From assembly GCA_963971225.1 (NCBI GenBank), contig OZ020269.1, positions 24,530,963 to 24,594,962 of the forward strand: 64,000 nucleotides of DNA, written 5' to 3'. The number at the start of each line of letters is the position of its first letter. Position 1 is the stretch's first letter. The notes under the pieces are model-generated. The model had not been told where the DNA came from. It worked only from the letters and a program-made list of their open reading frames with translations, and did no database searches. The position numbers were made by a program, and so were the translations under genes. Shown one piece after another: positions 43,101-55,100 of the stretch. Source of the DNA: Melieria omissa. Lineage: Eukaryota; Arthropoda; Insecta; Diptera; Ulidiidae.

Positions 43101-46100
43101 TGATTTTTGAATGGACTGGGGGTCCACCAAATTTCTTCTTCTTCTTGACTGGCACGACGGCACAATTACGGACTAAGGCCTAGCTTCCCGAAACTATCGG
43201 TGTTGTGCGTGCGAATGTTTTTTACAATGTTGGAAGGGACCTACAGTTTTATGCCGATTCCGAACGGCGAGTTGGGACTTTTTTCATAGGCAATTTTACT
43301 CTCTGAGGTTTGCCATTCCCTGCTGAGAAGACAGCCGCAGAAAGTAAAATGGCTATATTTTTTTGTTAACGCAACAGAGTCTTGAACCTGGGTTCGAGCG
43401 TCGCATTTGACTCGCGGCCCAACGCACTAGCCAGCTGAGCTACGGCCGCCAAAAGTCTGCTCAGTCTAAATAGAGAAAGTTTAAGCGCGGTGGTCGGAGT
43501 TATTACAGGACACTGTATATTTTTGGCTCGTATGCCTCAAGAATAGGTTTAGGCCACCTAGCAAACGATTGCTGTAGAAGACCCTCCGAAACAAAAAAAA
43601 AATTGCTGGAACAAAATATGGTTTCAAATAGCATTGAAGTTGAAAGTTAAGATCCTGTGTACATCAGTGAACATCACACTAATATTTTGGAGAGGTCGCT
43701 TATCGAATTTTATTTTTTTTAGCTTGAAGTCGTACACCGATTTTTGTTAAGGAATATGAGTAGAGAGTTCTGCTTTAATGGAATGTTAAGTTTAATTTAT
43801 TATGATTTCTTATTCACCAAAATCCACTAAAAATTGTTAGGTTTAATTGATTGCAGTTTTCTTTCTATTTCCAAGAAAAATTTAAAATACAGGCTGAAGT
43901 AAAGCGCTCACAGTGACTATTACTGAGTCCTTCTTGTGCAAACATTGTGTTGAAGTAATAAACGTTTGTAGGTTTTTATTCGTTGTATTAATTTTTTGAA
44001 ATTATTTTTTTACTTTTATTTTTTTACTTATTCTTTTAAGGTCTCTCCATCAAGTTTTTAGTTATTCAATGAATTCCAAAATTGCACTTGGGTTCAATTC
44101 CTAGAGAAATGTCAGCAAATCCCGTTAAGTTATTAATTCGATATCCTTAATGTAACAAGCCACACGACTTGGAAACCCATTAGCTGACATATTGCAATTT
44201 ATTTCTCTTGATCTCTAATTTGATATCGAAGGTTAATATACCTACCTCCAACAAAATACATGACTTGAAAACCAATTACTTAGTTGACATATGGCAATTT
44301 ATTACATCTGAGCACAATTTAAGCATTAATCGGGTGCGAAGTTCATTTATCAAAGCCAGCTAACCAACTCAAGGGACAGCAGTTGCAGTGTACAACTTGT
44401 GACTTGTAACTTGTGACTTATGTGTGTGAAAACTTGAATACAACAATCTTTCTTCAATTGAGTGAACTGAAATGAATTTTGTCGTACATTTTCGTTCAAA
44501 AACACGTGACCAATGCAACAAACCGATTATGCACACAAAGTTGACATTTGTATGACAGCAATACCAGTGTTGTTGCTGTCACAAAACTCATCCTATGATC
44601 TTCCAGTACGAGTAACACTCAACCCACTGAGTACTTGAGGGCAATGACATTTGCACCAATTCAACGCAACATTGCAACTCGCTTTGCGTCGGCATAGAGA
44701 ACGGTTTGAAGGTCTTCATCAAGGTCGCAAAATCGGTTGATTCCTTTTATGGTTCGAATCTTGTGTACTATTTCTGCACTGCCGGCTTGCTGTTGGCCAT
44801 TTGGCCATGATGCATGTTGGCTTTTGTTTGTTTTTGCGTTTAGTTTATTTCCTTTTCGCTGCTTAACCAAAGCGTTTCGTTGTAAATTAGCAAAGCAACT
44901 GCGGAAGAATCGTGTAGAAAATGCAACAGCAGCTTGTTGGCTTCGTGGCAGTCACAGCAAGCAGCAGGCAATGTTGCCACTGGTCTGCTTGGTGCGTTAT
45001 CTGCGTTGTATGCTTTTTGCATGTATGGGTTATGTGTATTAATAGATTTTGACATGGGGAACAAGTTTTTTTGAGAAGCTTGGGAAGTCACCAAGCTGTA
45101 GTAGTTGTAGTTAAATCCATGTTTCTATGTCATGATTCATGCTCAGATAAACTCGCATCCTACAGTTTACATAGTTTTTTGGAGAATGTTAAAGATCGAC
45201 TTATTTGTTTGACCTGGTGAGGTCCATTTCCTAGAGTGTTTAGGGTGTTACAACCGGCAGAGTCTCTTAGCCTCAGTGTCTGAACATAACCTAAACACCT
45301 ATCAAATAACCAATGAATATCTCACTCACTTTGTCTATAATTTTCACTCACTTTGTCTAGTTTTTTTAGTCCTTAAGAGTATTTGGGGTCTTAAAACCGG
45401 CAAGTTTTCTTAGTCCCAGTGTCTGAACATAACCTAAACGCCAATCAATCAAAATCGAACTCTCTCTTTCAATAGTTTTATGTATTTTTTCTAGTCCTTT
45501 AGTCTTTTTGGAGTCTTAAAACCGACAAGTTCTCTTTGCATCAGTGTCTGAACATAACCTTAACACCCACCAAGTAATCAATGAATATCTCACTCACTCT
45601 GTCTATAGTTCTTACTCACTTTGTTTAGTTTTTTTTGTCCTACAGAGTGTTTGGGGTCTTACAACTGAAAAACTCCCTTAGTCTCAGTGCTTGAACATAA
45701 CCCATCAATTAATCAATGAATAACTCACTCTGTCTATAGTTCTCACTTTGTTTAGTTTTGTTTACTCCTATAGTCTTTTTGGGATCTTACAACCGGCAAG
45801 TTCCCTTAGTCTCAGCGTCTGAACATAACCTTAACACCTTTCAATTAACATCTCACTTACTTAGTCTATATAGTTGTTTTAGTCCTATAGTCTTTTTGGG
45901 ATCTTACAACCGGCAAGTTCTCTTCATCTCAGCGTCTGAACATAACCTAAACACCTTTCAATTAACATCTCACTTACTTAGTCTATAGTTCGATACAGGT
46001 TTTTTAGTCCTATAGTCTTTTTGGGATCTTACAACCGGCAAGTTCCCTTAGTCTCAGCGTCTGAACATAACCTAAACACCTTTCAATTAACATGTCACTT

Positions 46101-49100
46101 ACTTAGTCTATATAGTTTTTTTAGTCCTATAGTCTTTTTGGGATCTTACAACCGGCAAGTTCTCTTCATCTCAGAGTCTGAACATAACCTAAACACCTTT
46201 CAATTAACATCTCACTTAGTCTATAGTTCGATACAGGTTTTTTAGTCCTATAGTCTTTTTGGGATCTTACAACCGGCAAGTTCCCTTAGTCTCAGAGTCT
46301 GAACATAACCTAAACACCTTTCAATTAACATCTCACTTACTTAGTCTATAGTTCGATACAGGTTTTTTAGTCCTATAGTCTTTTTGGGATCTTACAACCG
46401 GCAAGTTCCCTTAGTCTCAGCGTCTGAACATAACCTAAACACCTTTCAATTAACATCTCACTTACTTAGCCATATAGTTTTTTTACTCCTATAGTCTTTT
46501 TGGGATCTTACAACCGGCAAGTTCTCTTTGTCTCAGCATCTGAACATAACCTAAACACCTTTCAATTAACATCTCACTTACTTAGTCTATAGTTCGATAC
46601 AGTTTTTTTAGTCCTATAGTCTTTTTGGGATCTTACAACCGGAAAGTGCTCTTAATCTCAGCGTCTGAACATAACCTAAACACCTATAAATTAATCAATG
46701 AATATCTCACTCACTCTGTCTAGGGTTCTATATAGTTTTTTAGTCCTGTAGATTGTTTGAGGTCTTACAACCGTTAAGTTCTCTTTGTCTCAGCATCTGA
46801 ACATAACATAAACACCCATCAATTAATCAATAAATATCTCACTCACTCTGTCTATAGTCCATGCCTTCCAATGTATTGACGGGCGTCACTGTTGACGATG
46901 ACATAATGGTGGCGTTGTAGTCCTCCGTCGAGTATTCGGTGGTCATGGAAACTCCACCCGCCGTTGTTGAAAAGCTCTCGGTGCTATATTCGGTGCTGGT
47001 TGTAGACGATTCCAGCTCGATTGGTGCTTCAGTTGTGGTCGTTGTAGTGGTTGTTGTGGTGGTAGTTGAAGTTCTCGGTGTTGTGGTGGTGGTTGAAGTT
47101 CTCGGTGTTGTGGTGCTGCTTGTCGTAGGACTGGCAGTGGTATGCGCTGTTGTTGTGGTTGTCGTAATTGTTGGCTTCGGCTTTGGCCTTGGCGGTCTGC
47201 TGCTTGTACTCGTTGGCTCACTTGGTGATGTGACCGGCCGTTCGGGTCTCACCATGGTGGCATTGCTCATAATTTCGCTAATACTGGTGGATACGGAAAT
47301 CTCGGTGCTACCTGTCGGTATCTCAGTGGTGAAAGCTAAGCAAAGTAAATTTGAGTATATAAAATTTCACCTCACTCATCTCCCTGTTTTACCTGTATTT
47401 GTGACCTCCACTGCGGTTTTGTTGTATGACTCGGGCAGAATGGTGGGCGCTGGTACCCATTCCGGCTCGGAAGTCCATTTGTCATCAACAGTTGCATTGG
47501 TCGTAGGCTCAGCGTCCATATTGGTCCAGGTGACCAGACCCGGTCGCATGGTGGTTATGAATTCCACCATGGGCGTTTCGGTTTTCGGTGTCTCTGTGGT
47601 GAGTGTTGCAATGTGAGCGGTGGTGCTGGTGATTGGCGCCTGTGTGGTGGGACGCGGCGTAGTGGTGGGGCGTGGCGTAGTGGTGGGGCGCGGCGTAGTG
47701 GTGGGACGCGGCGTAGTGGTGGGGCGCGGCGTAGTGGTGGTCGTTGTCGTTGTTGTGGTGGTGCTGGTTGTTGGTGTTGTTGTTCGCGGAGTAGTGCTGG
47801 TGGTGGTAGTGGTTGTTCGTGCAGTGGTGGGGGGCGCATGCGTTGTGTGCTTGCGCGTTGTTGTGGTGGACGCTTGCGTGGTGGATGCCGGTGCTGCTGT
47901 TGTGCTGACAACGGCCGCAGTGGGCTTTGGCACCTTCACCACCGCACCTGTTGGCTTGGGCTTGGGCCGTGGAGCGCGTGTAGTCGGCTGCGTTTGATGT
48001 GTTGTTGTGGGCCTATGTGTGGTGACTTTCGCTGCTGTCAGTGTGGTGGGAATTTCATCATTTGCAATGGTATTGGTGGTTTGTGGTGGCCTGCGATGTG
48101 TAGTGACCGCAGCTGTGGTGACTGCAGGCTTCACCGTCTCATTGGCGTCACTCACCACAGGGCGTCTGGTGGGTTTGACGCTGCTGGGTCGCTTGGTGTG
48201 TGCGGGTCGCTTAGTGGCAGTGGGATGGCGTGTGACCAGCGGCTTTGGTCTGCTGGTATTTCGAATGGGCGTGGCAGGACGTGTTGGTGTCGTTGCTATT
48301 GCGGGAATGAATGTGTGAATTTCGGTCACCACATCGCTGGGTTTGGGTCGGTGGCGACGTGTGGGGGTGGTGGTGGTGGTGGTGTAGTGTGGACGTTGCG
48401 TTGTGGGCACTTCGTCTGCCCTAATGCTGGGCTCTGTGGGCCCCGTTGTGGTGGTTTCGACAATTTGAAAGGTGAAGAACTTTGCTGGTGCTGTGGTGGT
48501 CTCGATGCGTTGCTCGAATTGCGGCCGTTCCCTATGCGCACTTGTCGTGGTGAGTATGGGACGTGGCACTGTGGTTTTTCGGCGTGGTGGTTTAATAGTT
48601 GTGGGTGCCAGCGTTGGTTTGGCAGTAGTTCTCACCACGAACTGTGAGGTTTTGTGTGTTGTATGCACCAGCGGACGCTTGGAGGGTGTGAGCGAGGGCC
48701 TCGAGGCTGGCTTGCCAACGCTGGGCGTGGTCTCCACTTTGTTATTGTTGTTGTGATGCAGATAGCTCTGCGTGACATTGCGCACAGTATCGCTAATGCT
48801 GCTGCTGCTGTGCACATGATGCGGGCCTTCGGTGGTGAGTTTGAAGAGCGTGCTGACGGGCAGTGTGGTGGATTCGTGTGCAAAGTGCGAAATGGTATTC
48901 TGGTCAATGCTGTTGTCGCTGATTTCGGGCGCAAACAGCGGCGAGTCCTCCTTGAGTGTGGAGAAAAAAGTTTGATACAGTGGTGAGTAATAATGCATGC
49001 AATGCGGCAAAGCTTACCTTCAACTGGCAGCAGGAGCCAAAGTAGAAGCGATCGATGCAGGTGCCCAGGTGGGTGCCGTTCTGTTTGATGCAGTCGATGG

Positions 49101-52100
49101 CAAACATGCAAACGCCCGAACGTCCCGACTTTCGTACAATGCAGGGCAGGTGTCGAATATTCCTTCCAGATTGAACTAAACAAAAGCGAGAGAAAAGATG
49201 GTAATTTAATAGTTTTTAAAAATATTTTACAAATTTTCGTAAGTCATAAATCAGAAGCCCTTCCCACAAGAAAATGCTTCTTTATTTTTGGTATAGTTTT
49301 TATTTAAGTTATTTTTTATATTTCTCAAGTGTCTTCATTACTCATTCTTGCCATTTCCGCTGCTTCCCGCATTAGCGCCTTTAATTTTAATGCCAATTTG
49401 AGAATCCACTTAACCGTTAGCCACACATAACCGTTAGCACAAGTGAAAATGACCGTTCAAACCACCGACCGTTTTCTTGCTGCGGCAATGCCAAAGCTTT
49501 GCCGACAGACAACAGAGTAAAGTTGCCTGTTTTTCTGCTACTGTTGCTGATGGCTCTGGTTGTTCTTTGTTGTTCTTGTACTTAGTTGTCATATAAATTT
49601 GTTATGTGCTGTTGTTGTCGGCACTGCAACCTGGTAGTTATTATAATTATGCTGAAGTGGTAGCACACATCTTAATCGTTTTTTGTTTTTTCTCTTTGAC
49701 ATAAACCATTTCAAACCAAGTTTTTTTCGTTTTGTTACAGTTCGAACAGAAATTATGAGCGGCAACGATTGAACGAAGGGAAAGGCAAAAGTAACGCAAA
49801 AATACTTGGAAAAATGCTGCATTATATGTAATGAATGTGACAACGGCACAAGCAAAAACAACAACAGTAACAGCAGCAGCAAAAGTGTAATTATCAGTGT
49901 CGGCAAAGAGAGGAGAGTGCTGAGTAATAAGTGGTAAGTGGTGTTGATAGCGGCTGGGTGTGTTCCGCTGCTTATAACTAAGAAGATTCTTGTTGTTGTT
50001 AATATAATTTAATTTTTTTGTATTGTGTTTGTTGTGCAATAAGTTGCAGTTAGTGAGCGAGAAGAGTGGGGTGCAGAAGCAGTTGATAGTGTTGCGATGT
50101 AAAATGTGAGAAGAATTCATTTTTAGTGTCATACAAAGGACTTAAGTCACAAACTTGAATTTTTGTTTTGGTTTTGACTTTGAATTTGATTGGAAATTAA
50201 ATTGAACGATTTTGAACGAAATAGTGAAATTAAAATAAATAAATGCTTAATAAAATAAAATAAAATAAAAAACAAAATAAAATAAAATAGAATAAAATAA
50301 AGTAAAATAAAGTAAAATAAAGTAAAATAAAATAAAATAAAATAAAATAAAATAAAATAAAATAAAATAAAATAAAATAAAGTAAAATAAAGTAAAATAA
50401 AATAAAATAAAATAAAATAAAATAAAATAAAATAAAATAAAATAAAATAAAATGAAATGAAATGAAATGAAATGAAATGAAATGAAATAAAATAAAATAA
50501 AATAAAATAAAATAAAATAAAATAAAATAAAATAAAATAAAATAAAATAAAATAAAATAAAATAAAATAAAATAAAAAACAAAATAAAATAAAATAAAAT
50601 AAAATAAAAAACAAAATAAAATAAAATAGAATAAAATAGAATAAAACAAAGTAAAATAAAGTAAAATAAAATAAAATAAAATAAAATAAAATAAAATAAA
50701 ATAAAATAAAATAAAATAAAATAAAAAACAAAATAAAATAAAATAAAATAAAATAAAATAAAATAAAATAAAAAACAAAATAAAATAAAATAGAATAAAA
50801 TAAAGTAAAATAAAGTAAAATAAAATAAAATAAAATAAAATAAAATAAAATAAAATAAAATAAAATAAAATAAAATAAAATAAAATAAAATAAAATAAAA
50901 TAAAATAAAATAAAATAAAATAAAGTAAAATAAAATAAAATAAAATAAAATAAAATAAAATAAAATAAAATAAAATAAAATAAAATAAAATAAAATAAAA
51001 TAAAATAAAATAAAATAAAATAAAATAAAATAAAATAAAATAAAATAAAATTAAATTAAATTAAATAAAATGAAATGAAATGAAATAAAATTAAATTAAA
51101 TAAAAAAAAATAAAATAAACTAAAATAAACTAAAATAAAATAAAATAAAATAAAATAAAATAAAATAAAATAAAATAAAATTAAATTAAATAAAATAAAA
51201 TAAAATTAAATAACGCACATCTAATTGACATCGGAGTTCCCAACACACACAACCTACAGGACTGTATCGCGGAAAAAAGCAGGAAATATCAGCAACTGGC
51301 CCAAGAACTGAAACAGATGTGGCAACTTGACAAGGTAGTGATTGTACCAATCATCATTTCATCGACAGGGGTAGTGCCCAAAACATTAATGACGACACTG
51401 GAGAGGCTTCAATTAGCGGATAAATTTTTGACTATACAAAAATCAGTAATATTGTCAACAACGTCAATTGTTCGTTCGTTTTTAAGTATTGAAAGTTAAA
51501 TTGTATATATGCTTAAGAAAATACCATGTACCTGCAATAGTTTTATGTATCTTGTTGTTATACAACCGATATGTAATATTTAACCCTTAAGGAGTTCAAT
51601 AAATCGTGGAAAAAATAAAATAAAATATCATTTATTGCTTCTTCTTCCGTCGACATATGCAACCAAAGAACGATTGCATACCAAATTCAAACTAATCTTT
51701 GTGCCACTTACGAAGCCAGGCATCCCAGTTGCACGCTTTCTAAGTCGCTGCCAGTCAGCTGGAATATGTAGGATTCAAATATTGCAGAAAATTCCAATTT
51801 CTATGCAATTAATATGCCAGCGATTTAACTTAGCTGCAATGCGGTCGGCACATTTACGCATTCAAAGCACTGTTGCGGCATGTAGCACGCGCACGCGTTG
51901 CTGCAGCATTGAAATGCGGTCATAGAACGGCGGAACGGCAGCACGTTACAATTGTTGCCAGCTCTGGTGCGAGTTGCTTAGCCTGAATGCTTTTCATGTT
52001 GTTGCTATTTAAGCATGCAACGTGCGCTGGTCAAAGAGCAAAACACTATTCAACATTCAAACAAATTTGCAAATCTCGAAATGAGTTCGTCGAGTTCGTT

Positions 52101-55100
52101 GCTTAAGTCTTTTGTATTAGACTTGCATGTTTACTAGTCATCAACTTTACATTATCATTACTACAAATGTTTCTCATTAGAATTCTACTCACACTCACAC
52201 TCACGCACACACACATAGCTGCTTATTGTGCGTAATTTAATATTTTCACAATAAATCATTTCACATCACATTGCGGCAAACACCCAGAGAACGCAACAGT
52301 CACATGGCAAACGAGAGGTCATTGCACGCTTGACACTTTGTGCTTCCGCATGAGCTTCAAAATGTACATATATGTGTGTGTAAGCATTGCTTCCACCTTT
52401 GCTTGTTGTTTGGTTTTTATGGCTGCCTCAGTTTTTCAGTTGTACGCTTAATTTATAGGTTATCATGTATGTAATTTTCTTCATGGTATTGCCCAATTTT
52501 TTTTCTTTTGCCTTTTTTCGTATCAGTTTTCTTTGTCTGTTGCGGCGTTTGTGTCCTCACGCAGTCATATACGTACACTCATACTGACACACATTAATAA
52601 CACAGCAAATGTTATAAATTATGTCAAAATCCAGAAATCGTGAAATTACGCTTGTAAGAATATTTTTTTTATTTTTATTTTTTATTCTTTATAATTTTTA
52701 AAATACTTTAATTTATTACTTCATTTTGCTACTGCGTTTCTTCGTACGAAAAAAAATTGTAAGGTACCGTAAATTGTAAACAAAAACCACAGTAACAGCA
52801 GCAACAATAACTAATGTTATTTCTCTGTTTGGTGTAATGAACTTTTCAACAGCAGTAAAAAAGTTCTAATGCTTGCGGGCCGGCAAAAGGAGCGTCAGTC
52901 CATCCATATGTTGTGCACATGTTTATGAATGGCTGTGTGTGTGTGTGTGTGGGAATGATGTTGATTGGATAATGAACACGTACGGATTAACCTAAATTTC
53001 GTGTTGTTTCATTTTGTTGACATTATGATATAACATTTCTTGGGATTCGCCTGAAGCCTGTTGGCATTTGAGAGTTAGTTATGTGGAGATGTGGAAGACA
53101 TTTGATGAAGAATTGTGGAATATTTTTGTTCAGGAGAAGATTCTTAGATGGAGACAGAGAGAACTCAGTAAAGATTGTTTGATGTAACAAGACATCAATA
53201 CATATTACATGAAATATTGCTGTGAGTAAGAAATCATTTAAATTATATCAGAAGTTAATATTGAAAATAATTTTTGTTTCCCTGAGTTAAAAATAACTCA
53301 AATTGGTATTAGAAGTAATCATCGCAAACAATTATTTTTGCTTTTAATTAAAAATAACGCGGGTTCACATCATCATCAACTAAACACTGAAAGCAGTTCT
53401 TGTTGCTTTGAGTAAGAAATAAATCGAGTTGGCATCAGAAGTAAACATTGCAAGCAATTTTTGTGGCTTTGAATTACAAATGACTCGAGTTGGCATCAGA
53501 ACTGAAGATTGGAAAGCAATTCTTGTTGCTTTGAGTAAGAAATGACTGGAGTTGGTATCGGAACTAAACATTGTAATCAATTCTTGTTGCTTTGAGTTAG
53601 AAATGAATCGAGTTGGCATCAGAAGTAAACATTGCAAGCAATTCGTGTTGCTTTAAATTAGAAATAAATCGAGTTGGCATCAGAAGTAAACATTGAAAGC
53701 AATTCTTGATGCTTCAAATTAGAAATAAATCGAGTTGGAATCAGAACTGAAATTGGAAAGCAATTATTGTTGCTTTGAGTTAAAAAAGACTCGAGTTGGA
53801 ATCAGAAGTAAATATTGCAATTAATTCTTGTTGCTTTGAGTTAGAAATAACTCGAACTGGCATCAGAACGAAACATTGCAAGCAATTCTTGTTGCTTTGA
53901 ATTAGAAATAAATCGAGTTGAAATCAGAGGTAAATATTACAAGCAATTCTCGTTGCTTAATGACTCGAGTTGGCATCACAACTAAAGATTGCAATCAATT
54001 ATTGTTGCTTTGAGTAAGAAATAACTGGAGTTGGTATCAAAACTAAACAATGCAAGCAATTCTTGTTGCTTTGAGTTAGAAATGACTCGAGTTGTCATCA
54101 GAAGCAAATATTGCTAGCAATTCTTGTTGCTTCGAATTAGAAATAAATCAAGTTGGCATCACAACTAAACACTGCAAGCAATTCTTATTGCTTTGAGTTA
54201 GAAATAACTGGAGTTGGTATCGGAACTAAACATTGCAATCAATTCTTGTTGCTTTTAGTTAGAAATGACTCGAGTTGGCATCAGAAGTAAACATTGCAAG
54301 CAATTCTTGTTGCTTTAAATTAGAAATGACTCGAGTTGGCATCACAACTAAAGATTGGAAAGCAATTCTTGTTGCTTTGAGTAAGAAATGACTGGAGTTG
54401 GTATCAGAAGTAAGCATTGCAAGCAATTCTTGTTGCCTTAAATTAGAAATAAATCGAGTTGGAATCAGAAGTAAATATTACAAGCAATTCTCGATGCTTT
54501 AAATTAGAAATGACTCGAGTTGGCATCTCAATTAAAGATTGGAAAGCAATTCTTGTTGCTTTGAGTAAGAAATGACTGGAGTTGGTATCAGAAGTAAACA
54601 TTGCAAGCAATCTTGTTGCTTTGAGTTAGAAATGACTCGAGTTGGCATCAGAACTAAACATTGAAAGCAATTGTTGTTGCTTTGAGTTAAAAATGACTGG
54701 AGTTGGTATTGGAACTAAACATTGCAATCAATTCTTGTTGCTTTGAGTTAGAAATGACTCGAGTTGGCATCAGAAGTAAACATTGCAATCAATTCTTGTT
54801 GCCTTAAATTAGAAATAAATCGAGTTGGAATCAGAAGTAAATATTACAAGCAATTCTCGATGCTTTAAATTAGAAATGACTCGAGTTGGCATCTCAATTA
54901 AAGATTGGAAAGCAATTCTTGTTGCTTTGAGTAAGAAATGACTGGAGTTGGTATCAGAAGTAAGCATTGCAAGCAATTCTTGTTGCCTTAAATTAGAAAT
55001 AAATCGAGTTGGAATCAGAAGTAAATATTACAAGCAATTCTCGATGCTTTAAATTAGAAATGACTCGAGTTGGCATCTCAACTAAAGATTGGAAAGCAAT

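Larger units (their letters stand above)
37952..46846 (-). other. flz intron 4 (about 8.9 kb), rich in repeats
   Basis: It lies between the stalk and the protease domain. Recognised contents are listed separately: a degenerate tandem array, four probable mobile elements or remnants, a SINE, and a tandem array against the donor site. 39700-40990 and 43600-45200 hold no gene I can support; the GC-richer part around 40260-40920 has only unsupported open frames. Confidence 0.75.

Noticed and set aside
43380..43450. A tRNA gene on the minus strand
   Set aside because: A and B boxes are present, but the cloverleaf cannot be completed and the sequence continues into a SINE body shared with the copy at 31797-32110.
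46939..48986. Long plus-strand open frames (110 to 344 codons) opposite flz exons 3 and 4
   Set aside because: Antisense by-products of Thr/Pro-rich coding sequence, which leaves few stops on the other strand. They have Val/Gly/Cys-rich composition and no homology that I recognise.
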